DNA of 64,000 bases from a virus. Positions within the stretch are counted from its first letter, which is position 1. Every line of letters begins with the position of its first letter. The translations under genes and the position numbers were made by a program. Positions 26,201 to 35,941 of the stretch are shown here, piece by piece. The notes under the pieces were generated by a model, which was not told the origin of the DNA, did not search any database, and saw only the letters and a list, made by a program, of their open reading frames with translations. The stretch is taken from the IMG/VR virus record IMGVR_UViG_3300006750_000006, positions 1 through 64,000 of that record; one strand, written 5' to 3'.

Positions 26201-29200
26201 TTTTTTATTGGCGACTCTGATTACGCTGATCAAGCAGTCGACGTTGAATTTGTGCACACGGCCAAACAAAAGCTTCCAGAAATTATTAATAGCGATGATT
26301 TTGTTAAAATATTAACACAACAAGATGAAGTAGTATTTACTCGGGATACAACCTATATTCAGCATCTTGTTTCTATTGAAAAGAGTATGTATCAGATTAT
26401 TTCAGAAGAAATGCTGAGATTTTTTGCTACAATTGTTGATTTCAACAACCTTATAGGCGATCCTGTTAATCGTTATCGACCAAATTACAAGCGCATGGAA
26501 AAATTGCGAGAATTGTTTTTTGAAAAAGTAGAAAATGAGCCAGATTTAGATAAATTTATTGAATATTACAAGTGGGTAGATGATGCCGTCACAATGATGA
26601 TCGCACAATTAATGCCGGCATCATCTAATTCTGTAGAGCTTCTTAGAAACATGGTTGAGAGCCATGTTTTGGAAAGAAACAAATATTGGACGAAATTTCC
26701 AACTCTAGATTCAGAAGTCAAAGATCCAATTTCTTCTTTGGTCGGTATTAATAAACTTTTATATAATTGGAAAATTGGACATGCCCCCCTGCCCTCCTCG
26801 CCGCTTTCACAGACAAAAAATCATCTTTGGTGGAAGGATAGAGCAGAAAGAGATATTGCAGAAATATCTTCAAGTGCACCAGGCGTAAATGATAATAAAA
26901 ATTTATTATTGGAAAGGGTTACCACTGAAATAGTCACTTCTGGTCCTACATTAAAAACAATTGGCAACGCTAAATACGAAGTTTCTTCGTATATTCCGCG
27001 ACGCCTTGCAAAACCTGTTCATTTGGATAAAGAACTTTCACTCAAGCTTAAAGGCGGCTCAAATCCAAAATATAATAATCGTCATGATTACTACAAAGGC
27101 GTTATTAAGTGGGGAAGCGATGATGACTTCATTTATTTAGATCTTGATAACGAAATATTAGAACAAGTTATTGAAGATGAAATAACACCAAATGAATTAA
27201 ATAAAAAGCAATTTAGAGTAAAAGCGCTAACAATGCCGGCAAATGAAACTATGAATTCAAATGCACTTGGCGCAGGTTTAAATGATTTAAAATATTCTGA
27301 TGCAAAAAGCACTTTATTATTACCATTTAATATATATTCATCGTCTGTCGATACAGGGTATCAAACTTTATATTCTAATCAATTTAAACTTGATTTTACT
27401 AACATACACGATGATAAATACGGTTATAATGCAGAAATACCAATGCAGGGTCCATTTGCTGAAAAGTATGTTGGGGGCATGCAACATCGCCATATCGAAT
27501 TAAACAGAGGCACTGATGGCCAATTAACAAGAGCAGAAGGGTGGCATTTACAGGAATTTTTAGATCAAACATCGACTGATATTCTTTTTACGGAAGATTT
27601 TGGAAATGCAACATCGGTCGGTACCACTGATGTTAAAATACTTGATTTGCCACTAGGCTCTACTCTTGGTGATCCGAGCCCATATGAATATTGGAAAAAT
27701 GGCGTGGGAGCAGACAACTCATGGACATTTTTATCTGGCCCCACCCCGTCAGTGGGTACTGGTCCTGATGCCGGGTTGGACGCTGGTTATGCTTATTGTG
27801 AAGTTTTACCATCTAAAGTAGGACAGACTTTTGCGTTGGTTACTCCCTTGGTTGACTTGCTGGACGTCCAACCCGATGCCCGGGTAGTATTTGCTTTTTA
27901 TTATCATATGTATGGCTTGCATATAGGTAATTTAAAGGTTCAAATATCAGGTGATCCGACATTTCAAACAAATGTTGAAGATGTTCCGATGCTCTGGGAC
28001 CTTTTAGGTTCACCCTTTATATCGACCTACATTGCAGGCCAACAACAAACCAGCCCTTCAGATTCGTTTAGATATGCCTTTACTGCCTCTAATTTTATAG
28101 TTGAATATCTTAATAAATATTTAGGAACTCGTTTTTATATTAGATTCTTATATACTGCCGGCATTACTCATTTGGGCGACTGCGCTATTGATAGAGTTTC
28201 AATTCAAGTTAACGAGACTGGAAACCAGCGTAATTCGTTTAAGCTTCTTAATCCAACCTACGATAACCACCATAGACCAAGCGCAATATATACCCGCCAA
28301 GAATTTGCAAAACGTCCTGTAAACATTCGCAATATTCACATGACAGGCTCTTCGCCGACAACAGCAGGTAATTATTTAGATAGATATGAATATGTTAGCA
28401 CCACTAGTCCAGAAGCAAATGATCCTTGGTTTATTAAACATGCAGATGAAATTACGTCGACAACAGCAGAAATTTTAGGTATTGGCACTGGCAGTATTGA
28501 GGAAATATTAACTATAACTCCTGGTACAATTAGAACTGAATTAAAACGCCTTGACTATAATTGTCTTAATAAAGATTATCTAACTGGTTCTATAAAAAAT
28601 AGAACGAGATTCAAAAATAGATTCAGCTCCCTAGGTGGTTTTGAAATTATGTCACGAGGGTTCTTGGATCCTGCTCATGAAACTTATTCTGTCTACAATG
28701 CGATGCCATGGCGAAATAACTGGGGCAGAAAAGTATATAATACGCAACTTCAAGCACATATGGGCCAATTTGGTGTTAGCGTCCACGGTCCAAGTACTGA
28801 TTTTGCGAGGGTACATGGTTCAGAAACAGTAGGCTCTATCAACGCACTTGATTATACAATTACTGGCGATGCATCAAAACACAAAGTGCACAGAAATAAT
28901 ATTGAGAGGCCATATCTCGTTGTTTCTAGCTCTGTTCCCATGGTTGGAGATACTGCTGTCTCACTCAACGGCATAGCGCAATGTTATGTTATCGATGATG
29001 ACCCTTCTCTTTCTTTTGGAAATGGGGTTGTTGATTCTCCATTTTCTCTAAGCGCATGGATTAAAGCAGATCTCACTTCCGAATTTGCGATTTTCAGCAA
29101 AGGATCCGACCCCACATGGGAATACACGTTCTATGTTTCCGCCGGCACCGACAGTCTTTATTTTATTGTCACCTCTGGCGGCACCTCGACCGAGTGGGTG

Positions 29201-29803
29201 GGTCAGTCGACGATTGCCAGTCTAAATAGTCATATTTGGTATCATGTTTGCGCAACATATGACGGCTCCTCTACCACTTCCGGTATTAAACTTTATATCA
29301 ACGGAGACCTCGCCCCTGCGGATCCTACGACAAACGGCGCCTATATAGCTATGAGCAATACCTCTGAAGATCTTGATATAGGTAAAAGGGACACAGACTA
29401 TTCTTCTGGCTCTATAGATGAGCCTAGTATCTGGGGAGTTGAGCTGTCAGCCGCAGAAGTATTAGAACTATATCAGGGTGCCGACTGTTATGATACCGTC
29501 GTCGCTGGCCCTGGAAATCTTGCAAATCATTCTCAATATAATAATTTAATATCTTGGTGGCGTATGGGCGATCTCGATGATACTCTTGTTGGCCCCGATC
29601 TTATGGAAACATTCGACAGAAAAGGAAGTAATGATGCAACCCCTCCCGCTGGCCAGCGCCCGAAGACCACTCCCGGCCCAACCCCCGGCAGCTGCGATAT
29701 AATCACAGCAGAATTTAAATCAACATACGACAATGCTTTCATTTCTCATATGATCCCGAGAACAGATAAACAATATGCATGGATAACAGGATCAATAATT
29801 TAG
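23276..29803 (+). CDS. 2175-residue baseplate/adhesin protein with LamG and MAM domains
   Basis: A large virion protein, probably in the baseplate or fibre network. Residues about 180-395 form a LamG/concanavalin-like domain (GVTVEFWMKKDGW, NWHHYTFTFKTYG, NFYVDGIHKETTT, SFDEFRYWKTERD). Residues about 1435-1645 resemble a MAM domain (ALVTPLVDLLDV, VVFAFYYHMYGLHIGNLKVQ, DCAIDRVSIQV). A second LamG-like domain lies at about 1885-2115 (FSLSAWIKADL, WYHVCATYDGSS, LYINGDLAP, ISWWRMGDLDD). Between these, residues 480-720 and 1080-1250 are helical and may anchor the protein to the wedge. The second LamG region has richer GC and more C-ending codons than its surroundings. LamG and MAM folds bind glycans or proteins, so host-surface contact is likely. 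A T4 gp7 equivalence is possible but unproven. Confidence 0.75.
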   Translation: MSIKDLFDKGHSLKFLKNKSQDDLAKDLESAKYIDEYSTRRDRFFPDVDFATASNFARFGLAELYYENSIKRIYQTYPYDGSLTEKIEWENESTYLDLFMFENEYPRTNGHIIINGATSTYTATEESNIYSSSLPQYVLFHGGPHADASGDYKNDFSAGPSGPGVTKANIYDVGTQQTNNLELDPSKGVTVEFWMKKDGWASTTLRKQEYPFSLVSANGEHFYLRYHGLTATDRSRFYFRIESGSVSDTALLETGLSDIADGNWHHYTFTFKTYGSVNKVNFYVDGIHKETTTLTVGLVTGTFGGTLSASLGALAGPVGSSAAQGWGNVVSCSFDEFRYWKTERDAQQIGRYYRTQIGGGTNTDNDKYDNVTNKVDLGVYFKFNEGIVGNTSTDSAVLDYSGRISNGNFVNYSSECRSTGSAMVLSTAADYEFEDPIVYSDHPDVVSLLSNKMDVGSMHDHLNVASIYKSVPGWILEEDESESSHLKFLTQIIASYFDNLYLQMESLPRLKDINYPYDNNYEKPLPFADYLLGTRGLETPELFADASILAKYLQRGEKKLYEQKLYEVKNTIYQNIYNNLSYIQKSKGTIKSLRNFLRCYGIDEELIKINIYAANDTYELKENTSHASVKKKYLDFDDLETRFASTGLYDNSYTATAYQYYDSIDSNSISYIPGVSASFMSGASMTLEAEVIFPKRFLSGDDNYQLFPSLTSSIAGLHAAVADNEDLTYATDNTINFNFVVNKGNNDRRNASFALVSDGLLPILSTLETETFMGIYDNEKWNLAFRLRPTKHPIANLVDGSLEEASTAYTYEFYGVNYLSNILQNEFSLSGTMSLSDAEKFFTQPKRIYAGATRENFTGSVSRHSDVKVSSVKFWFDYLPNETIRAHGKDASIYGPLHPYKNSNFASSHTELFDDFIPQIETLALNWTLDSVTGSNPSGQFLIEDFASGSTSDRNISRHGWVSDVAKYNYTGRGDFFIGDSDYADQAVDVEFVHTAKQKLPEIINSDDFVKILTQQDEVVFTRDTTYIQHLVSIEKSMYQIISEEMLRFFATIVDFNNLIGDPVNRYRPNYKRMEKLRELFFEKVENEPDLDKFIEYYKWVDDAVTMMIAQLMPASSNSVELLRNMVESHVLERNKYWTKFPTLDSEVKDPISSLVGINKLLYNWKIGHAPLPSSPLSQTKNHLWWKDRAERDIAEISSSAPGVNDNKNLLLERVTTEIVTSGPTLKTIGNAKYEVSSYIPRRLAKPVHLDKELSLKLKGGSNPKYNNRHDYYKGVIKWGSDDDFIYLDLDNEILEQVIEDEITPNELNKKQFRVKALTMPANETMNSNALGAGLNDLKYSDAKSTLLLPFNIYSSSVDTGYQTLYSNQFKLDFTNIHDDKYGYNAEIPMQGPFAEKYVGGMQHRHIELNRGTDGQLTRAEGWHLQEFLDQTSTDILFTEDFGNATSVGTTDVKILDLPLGSTLGDPSPYEYWKNGVGADNSWTFLSGPTPSVGTGPDAGLDAGYAYCEVLPSKVGQTFALVTPLVDLLDVQPDARVVFAFYYHMYGLHIGNLKVQISGDPTFQTNVEDVPMLWDLLGSPFISTYIAGQQQTSPSDSFRYAFTASNFIVEYLNKYLGTRFYIRFLYTAGITHLGDCAIDRVSIQVNETGNQRNSFKLLNPTYDNHHRPSAIYTRQEFAKRPVNIRNIHMTGSSPTTAGNYLDRYEYVSTTSPEANDPWFIKHADEITSTTAEILGIGTGSIEEILTITPGTIRTELKRLDYNCLNKDYLTGSIKNRTRFKNRFSSLGGFEIMSRGFLDPAHETYSVYNAMPWRNNWGRKVYNTQLQAHMGQFGVSVHGPSTDFARVHGSETVGSINALDYTITGDASKHKVHRNNIERPYLVVSSSVPMVGDTAVSLNGIAQCYVIDDDPSLSFGNGVVDSPFSLSAWIKADLTSEFAIFSKGSDPTWEYTFYVSAGTDSLYFIVTSGGTSTEWVGQSTIASLNSHIWYHVCATYDGSSTTSGIKLYINGDLAPADPTTNGAYIAMSNTSEDLDIGKRDTDYSSGSIDEPSIWGVELSAAEVLELYQGADCYDTVVAGPGNLANHSQYNNLISWWRMGDLDDTLVGPDLMETFDRKGSNDATPPAGQRPKTTPGPTPGSCDIITAEFKSTYDNAFISHMIPRTDKQYAWITGSII

Positions 29804-29811
29804 GGTATAAT

Positions 29812-29819
29812 CTAATTAT
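29812..29819 (+). promoter_or_regulatory. CTANTTAT motif (candidate late promoter)
   Basis: CTAATTAT lies 21 bases before the ATG at 29841. The 16 bases TCTAATTATATGTTAG (29811-29826) recur exactly at 63658-63673 upstream of another virion gene. A TATAAT hexamer at 29806-29811 directly precedes the motif, so an ordinary -10 element is an alternative. Confidence 0.4.
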
Positions 29820-29840
29820 ATGTTAGGACCAAGGTAAAAA

Positions 29841-32800
29841 ATGGCAACAGATGAAACATTAAATTTTGTGAGTGCGAGCGAGTCTTTAATTGCACACGTC
29901 GCCGGTATGCAATTCCACTCGGCCACCCCTCACTATGCTGCAGCACACCCTGAGTACGATTATTCTCCTGCTGCAAATTTTACAAATTTAAACTTGGGTA
30001 TACAGGAACCAATAACTTCTTCAGAAAATTTTCTTGGCTATAGCGATTTAATTTTCACCCCCGGGCTCACACCCTTCGCGGGGGACACTAATTATGCAAA
30101 TGTGGGCTCCGTCGTCGCGGACGCCAACACCTTCGTTGGATCTTGGGCTTCTGGACTCCCAGGTTTGGCATCTATTCTAAATACAATTAATCTAAAGCGC
30201 AACGGTCCTTACCAGCATCCCACGTGGAAACAGATTAGAGGCGGTGAACATCCCGTTGCAAGATACCAAAGATTGCGCAATACGGTGTCAGTTGATCGGC
30301 GCAATCCCAAGCACATCGTTAAATCGGTCAATATGGACAATTATGGTCCAGAAGGTAGCCCAGCTTTTCATACCACAGTCTTTTCCGGTAGTGTGTCCAT
30401 ACAAGATCTAAAACAATTTTATGAGCCAGTAGTTGTATCAAAATACAAGCCTTTTTTGTATGACGTACCAATTAATGTGGGCAATTTGGGCACAGTTGAA
30501 CAAGCCAGAGCAAGACAAAGTTTGTTTAATCAGATGACTTATTTTTCTAATGATGACTTAAATGATCTTTTAAAATTTTCAAATGCGGCGCCCAATCCTC
30601 CAGCAGGATATACAGTTAATAATCAAAAAGTATATTCTTTATTTCACGCTGCAAAAGATTTGGGGTCAGGCCGGTTTATTTTTCATGAAACAATTTATCC
30701 TCGCGGTATTAATACTTATCGCAAATATAAATTGGAAAAGCCAAATTATGAAGAAGTCGCTGGTTACGGCTCAAATGGATATGATAGAAATCATGGCTTG
30801 ATTAGAAGTTTTTGGAGGGATACCCAATATTCAACCACTTCTTCATCAAGGCTCAGAACAATAGAACAAGCTTTAAGTACTCAAGATGTTACGCAAAGCA
30901 TGAGTTACGCTCCTTCTTGGGAAAATCCCATGGATTGGCAGTGGTATAAATCCGGGATTATACATCGATTTGATGCGAATGGCGACCTCGCTATTGATGC
31001 AGAAGATATTGGAATTTGGACATCTGGCTCCTCTTTTGGCGAAAATATGACTGGTGCTTTTGGCGAAGGGGCCCAATTGTGGTATTGGCCTAATGGTATC
31101 GTAATGAATCAATTTACTACTGCAAAGTGTTTTGCTATTGACACCACGTCTTCTTGTGGTCCGGTCACCCCGACGGCCTTTGGTGGTACAACATGGTCGT
31201 TTGGCCACATGAAAGGATATGTGCAACAAGATCCATACCAACCATACCAAATTAACCTTAATAGCGCGTGGCCTTTAGACGCACATGTTTACGATATGAC
31301 ACCTTCTTCTAGTGTTTGCCACCCGGGCCCCGCCTGCGCACCATCGTGCATAGATTGTTGTGGTGTAGGTTGTATTTCAAAACCGATTTGGACTTGGGAA
31401 TATTATACAATTGGGGCCAACGCCGATCATATTGGTCTTACACCACATGCATCAGATTTAATTATCTACCCTCCCGACCGCGGAGACTCTTTCACCTATT
31501 GGACTTCCATGCATGGTGGTTATACTCCGGAGGAACAATTGTGGCTTAGTTGGAACCCCGAGAACCCGAACCCGCGTCATTTTATTACGCGCTCAGCCGG
31601 CGAACTAGCATATAGCACAAAACCAACAATTTTCTTTTATAGGCAGACTCCTTTGGAAGTTACACAACTTGTATCAGTCTCGGCCTCGATCTGGGATCCC
31701 GACTGGGATGATTGGACTGATACTACGGGGTCGATGTATGGGCCCATTGGCTACGCGGCAGCAACAGCTTCAATACAATATTTGCGTCATACATATCCAT
31801 ATCAATCACCTTGGTGGGTGACCAACTTAGTTGCTAATCGCAATCCAATGTTCGACACATATGCTGATTTTATTGGGAATGATTTAAAATATATTGCTCG
31901 CGATTATTCAATTTTACCTGAATTTAGAATATCAGAACATTTTGATTATTATGACCGTTATTTTAGAGCTTATAAGAGCAATGGCCATATTAAAGTATTT
32001 ACAACAGCAGAAGCTTTTGATGAATCACTTGGCCGCAAGGTCACGCGTGTTAAAAGGAACTTTGGAACACAAAACAATCCATTTTCTCCAGAAATCGCAC
32101 ACAAATTAGACTTTTTAACGCTACATGGTGTGGAAACAACTTCTAGTTCTGATTTAGTTAACTTGGAGGCTGAAGACCTTACGACAACTCGCTATACATA
32201 TGATGATTTGGGCAATCTTCTTGAGGATCCCGATAATATAAACAATGCAAAGCATTATAGAAATGTTGGCTCGAATGTAGTTTTCAACCAAAAATTTGTT
32301 CATACGGATGATATTAAAAACTTTACGTATTTAATACAAAATAAGGGATTCAATCAAGATGTAGTACCTGGTGAAATTTCATTTGAATGTGACAGCATTA
32401 AAAAGTTGTTACCATATGAAGGTTTTTATCCAATGACGAGGACAACTCAAATTGGATCTTATTTCAAGAAGGCTTTTGAAGATTATATAGCAGAAGGATA
32501 TTCTTCTACAAATAGCGAAGTTTCGGCAGCACCGTCGCATGGTTTAGGTCTGCCTGCATGGGATTTATTAGACGCGGATTTCTCGGGGTCTGTTCTAGGC
32601 ATCGGAAACCCGATTGATGCATCCCCAACTACTGGGATGTTTTTAGTTTGGGATTGCCAAAACGTCTTCGAACCTTTCTGCAACACATCTGATAATTGTA
32701 TTAAGTATGATACAACGGCAAACCGCTGGGCGGCTTGTTTGAGTGGCAATTTATCAACTGAACAAGATCGCTGGATTCAAACTGCAGAAAAATATAAAGG

Positions 32801-35800
32801 TACCTTAGAGATTACTTATAAATATCTCACTGGTGGCCCTATCACCGACCTGTATGATCCCACTGGCCTTAATCTAGAAGTCGCCGAGGGCGGCGCCGGC
32901 GAAAATTTATCTCTTCAATATAGCGAAGACGGCACCACGTGGTCCTTCCTGGCCAGCCACTCCCCTTCCCTCATCCCGACAGCGTCTTGGAACGATGCGA
33001 CCTCATCTCTAACTACAGATATACCTGTGTATATTAGGTGGCATGCATATGCCACCTCGCACACCATCCTCGGCGGTGCCCATTCAGATCACTGGGCTTT
33101 GGACGATATTCTAATTCGGGGGGAACCTAGTGCATTTAATAGTCTTGGAGCCCCCAGTGGACAATCACTAGATTCAAAAAATCAAGCGATGATGCAATCT
33201 TTATTGGAACCTTTCTTCGCGCCAGGTTTATTATATAATTCAATTAAATCGGGCATTGCTGTTGATTATCCTGTATATTTAAAAAATGCACCTGTGTATT
33301 ATACTAGTTGTATGAGTGCCTCTCATGCAATTTGTATAGATCATCCTGATGGCATGCCAGATGATTTAACTCTCTCAACTGGTTCTTTTGGCCATGGCGG
33401 CTATCACATGATGGGCATTGCAAATGCTATGCCGGCCTATCTTAAGAGTGCACCTGATTATAGGATGCCTTTCGAAGCGCTTTATGATATGAATAAGCTA
33501 GCAAAACTTCACATATCAGATGCTAACAAAAATCCATTTGCAAATTATTTAGTTTCGGACTTTTTATGGGGGTCTGGAAGTTTATATGGGGCCGGCAATA
33601 TAAGTGAGGACTCCTCCGTCCACGTCACCGCGCTTGATTCCGCCTCTCTCGATTACCAGCCAAATGTTCGCCTCAAGCAAAACCCTGCTTATCTTGATAC
33701 AACGGAATTAAACTTGTATGAAAGTGCTATTAACAATTTCCTTGCTGAAACTATGGAATTTTATTTAGAGCCTTATGACAAAACAATAAATACAAAATTC
33801 CCAATTATTGTATCGCGACCAAGACACCAGTTACAGGCTACAACTCCTGGATTTACATATTACATGGATTTGAAGTTGGAAATGGGCGTAGACCAGGTAA
33901 TGTGCGAGGGCCCTCGCCGAAGTAACTTTATTTATAGTCCTAATATACCATATGCCGAGGGCCCTCTTTCTTCCAGCTTACGTGGTTATTTATACGGACC
34001 CCCAATCGAGGTTGTTTCTCCTACAGAAGATTCTACCTTATCAGCTATCGGCAATAAAACTGGCGTTGGCCATCACTATGAATTAAATTTTCATTCAGCA
34101 CTAGCTGCCAACTTAAGTGATCCTGCTTATCAACCGTGGACTCCACCATATTTCTATGGTAACAGCCATATTACTCTTGCCTTTAAACCAAATTCAGCCA
34201 CTACACCGATAAGTGACGCGTTCCAGGCAATTGAAACTAGCTCATATTATTTTGAACAATATAATATAGAAGATGGTCTTACACCAAAAATACCCACAAC
34301 AGCTTCAACAGCTCAAGGTTCTTTCACAAGAATGAAGATTGATGCCAGTATTGATATTTTTAATGAATTGCTGGAGGTCGAAGACCCGACTTACCACTCA
34401 GATAAAATTAAGAAAATATGGTATGCAATGCCAAAGTGGGTCTGCCCGGTGCTTGATTTCTCGTCTTCACATTCGGGATATTATGAAACTGTCGGATATA
34501 CAAACAATAATGAACGTAAACTTAAATTAACAACAATAAATAATCCATATCACGATGAGACAACGGGTAAGTCGATGTGGGGTGGCTATGGAACAGACCC
34601 CTATGATCCTTCTATTCTTACTGTCAACTTAGCTTCTGGGGCCCCCCTAAAATCCGATAAGGGAATTTATTTTTCATTGGCTCCGACCTTCCCGGGCATA
34701 GGCGAGGATACACTAGAAACAGCCGGCTTCGTAAGCGGCCTAGAAAGCGATGAAGGTTACTTTGTAACAAAAGAATCAACAATGGTGAAGCCGACGACTG
34801 GTTCGCTAGCCGAAAGATTAGGCCTAGGCGGCGAAGGCTCAGCCCAAAAGAGCGATATTAGATTTGAAATAGGCAAAATGGCTAGCAAAAAGACAATACG
34901 AGAAGCCATAGCTATAGTTCCTTATTTCGATGAACCAATAGATTTAGCTTTTATAACAGAGGCGTATAATCAACCGGTTGATGAAGCAACTAATTTTTCA
35001 AGCAATTTAAGTGTTCTTGGCGGTATTTTTAAAACAAGACAGATAATACCAGGCAAACACTTCTTGGGAATACATAATTTAACTTTCGAAAAAATTCTCA
35101 ATGTTATATTAACAGAAAAATTCTATAAAGGTAACTCGCTTAAATACAAGCAACTAACTGAACATTGGCTCACACAAGAAAATAATAATCAATCTACGCT
35201 TTCTAACGCTCTAAGTTGCGACGTTGGTAATATGATTTCTACACTAATTGGACACACGCACGTACCAGGCTCTCGTGGATACCAGCTACCTCCGGAATTT
35301 GACTTTATTCATAATAAAGATATTGGGCCATTCCAGATGATGATTGTGCCTTTCGAACATCAGCTAAATAAACAAGATTTAATTAATATTTACCAGGGTA
35401 TAATGCCAGATATTAGTTTGAGAGCAGAAAAAGCATTTAGTAGTGTGGTCACACATCCAGGTACCGAACATGCCATAGACGATCCTAATTTGATACCTAG
35501 CTTTATAAGACCCGGGTCTTCTACAGTAAGCCGCATAATGTTAACGGACTTTAATCTAGCAAACTTCCTTTCACCACTACCATTGGTAAGAAGAAAAATG
35601 ATTGAGCAAGTATTAACAGCCGGCGGGCAAGGAAGTGTAACTTCAAAGCCAACAGGTGTCACTACTGCAAAAGAGTTTTATGAAAAAATGAAATTTATGG
35701 TTTTTAAAATTAAACAAAGGGCAGTCTCTAATTATAAGAGATACAAAGAGAAAAATCTTTCTATGGTAATAGAGAGCAAGATACTTCCAGAATTAACACA

Positions 35801-35939
35801 GGGTGATGACGTGTCAATAAGCAATTTAAATGATTCTTCAAATGTTTTTGCTGATGAAATTTATGGTCCGAACTGGCCATATGATAATTTCTCTTTGATA
35901 GAGGCAGCGAAGATGGATATAAAAATTAAGGTTGATTAG
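29841..35939 (+). CDS. 2032-residue virion protein with EF-hand-like loop, Cys cluster and MAM/reelin-like domain
   Basis: A large structural protein following the LamG/MAM gene. Residues 378-389 (DANGDLAIDAED) match an EF-hand/dockerin calcium loop with acidic or Asn residues at positions 1, 3, 5, 9 and 12. Residues 493-511 carry six cysteines (CHPGPACAPSCIDCCGVGC), suggesting a disulfide knot or metal site. Residues about 905-1095 form a MAM/reelin-like beta domain ending VYIRWHAYATSH and SDHWALDDILIRG. The rest is beta-rich and Tyr/Asp/Pro-rich, with a helical C-terminus. GC-rich patches coincide with the embedded segments, notably 32881-33000 (about 60% GC by hand count). A baseplate or fibre-base role is inferred from position. 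No T4 counterpart is assigned. Confidence 0.72.
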   Translation: MATDETLNFVSASESLIAHVAGMQFHSATPHYAAAHPEYDYSPAANFTNLNLGIQEPITSSENFLGYSDLIFTPGLTPFAGDTNYANVGSVVADANTFVGSWASGLPGLASILNTINLKRNGPYQHPTWKQIRGGEHPVARYQRLRNTVSVDRRNPKHIVKSVNMDNYGPEGSPAFHTTVFSGSVSIQDLKQFYEPVVVSKYKPFLYDVPINVGNLGTVEQARARQSLFNQMTYFSNDDLNDLLKFSNAAPNPPAGYTVNNQKVYSLFHAAKDLGSGRFIFHETIYPRGINTYRKYKLEKPNYEEVAGYGSNGYDRNHGLIRSFWRDTQYSTTSSSRLRTIEQALSTQDVTQSMSYAPSWENPMDWQWYKSGIIHRFDANGDLAIDAEDIGIWTSGSSFGENMTGAFGEGAQLWYWPNGIVMNQFTTAKCFAIDTTSSCGPVTPTAFGGTTWSFGHMKGYVQQDPYQPYQINLNSAWPLDAHVYDMTPSSSVCHPGPACAPSCIDCCGVGCISKPIWTWEYYTIGANADHIGLTPHASDLIIYPPDRGDSFTYWTSMHGGYTPEEQLWLSWNPENPNPRHFITRSAGELAYSTKPTIFFYRQTPLEVTQLVSVSASIWDPDWDDWTDTTGSMYGPIGYAAATASIQYLRHTYPYQSPWWVTNLVANRNPMFDTYADFIGNDLKYIARDYSILPEFRISEHFDYYDRYFRAYKSNGHIKVFTTAEAFDESLGRKVTRVKRNFGTQNNPFSPEIAHKLDFLTLHGVETTSSSDLVNLEAEDLTTTRYTYDDLGNLLEDPDNINNAKHYRNVGSNVVFNQKFVHTDDIKNFTYLIQNKGFNQDVVPGEISFECDSIKKLLPYEGFYPMTRTTQIGSYFKKAFEDYIAEGYSSTNSEVSAAPSHGLGLPAWDLLDADFSGSVLGIGNPIDASPTTGMFLVWDCQNVFEPFCNTSDNCIKYDTTANRWAACLSGNLSTEQDRWIQTAEKYKGTLEITYKYLTGGPITDLYDPTGLNLEVAEGGAGENLSLQYSEDGTTWSFLASHSPSLIPTASWNDATSSLTTDIPVYIRWHAYATSHTILGGAHSDHWALDDILIRGEPSAFNSLGAPSGQSLDSKNQAMMQSLLEPFFAPGLLYNSIKSGIAVDYPVYLKNAPVYYTSCMSASHAICIDHPDGMPDDLTLSTGSFGHGGYHMMGIANAMPAYLKSAPDYRMPFEALYDMNKLAKLHISDANKNPFANYLVSDFLWGSGSLYGAGNISEDSSVHVTALDSASLDYQPNVRLKQNPAYLDTTELNLYESAINNFLAETMEFYLEPYDKTINTKFPIIVSRPRHQLQATTPGFTYYMDLKLEMGVDQVMCEGPRRSNFIYSPNIPYAEGPLSSSLRGYLYGPPIEVVSPTEDSTLSAIGNKTGVGHHYELNFHSALAANLSDPAYQPWTPPYFYGNSHITLAFKPNSATTPISDAFQAIETSSYYFEQYNIEDGLTPKIPTTASTAQGSFTRMKIDASIDIFNELLEVEDPTYHSDKIKKIWYAMPKWVCPVLDFSSSHSGYYETVGYTNNNERKLKLTTINNPYHDETTGKSMWGGYGTDPYDPSILTVNLASGAPLKSDKGIYFSLAPTFPGIGEDTLETAGFVSGLESDEGYFVTKESTMVKPTTGSLAERLGLGGEGSAQKSDIRFEIGKMASKKTIREAIAIVPYFDEPIDLAFITEAYNQPVDEATNFSSNLSVLGGIFKTRQIIPGKHFLGIHNLTFEKILNVILTEKFYKGNSLKYKQLTEHWLTQENNNQSTLSNALSCDVGNMISTLIGHTHVPGSRGYQLPPEFDFIHNKDIGPFQMMIVPFEHQLNKQDLINIYQGIMPDISLRAEKAFSSVVTHPGTEHAIDDPNLIPSFIRPGSSTVSRIMLTDFNLANFLSPLPLVRRKMIEQVLTAGGQGSVTSKPTGVTTAKEFYEKMKFMVFKIKQRAVSNYKRYKEKNLSMVIESKILPELTQGDDVSISNLNDSSNVFADEIYGPNWPYDNFSLIEAAKMDIKIKVD
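33036..33057 (+). repeat. Intragenic 9-bp perfect hairpin
   Basis: AGGTGGCAT (33036-33044) and ATGCCACCT (33049-33057) are exact inverted repeats around a GCAT loop. The hairpin is inside the MAM/reelin-like coding segment of the 2032-residue protein, with no T-run after it, so it is not a terminator. It may be chance in a GC-rich patch. Confidence 0.6.
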
Positions 35940-35941
35940 TA

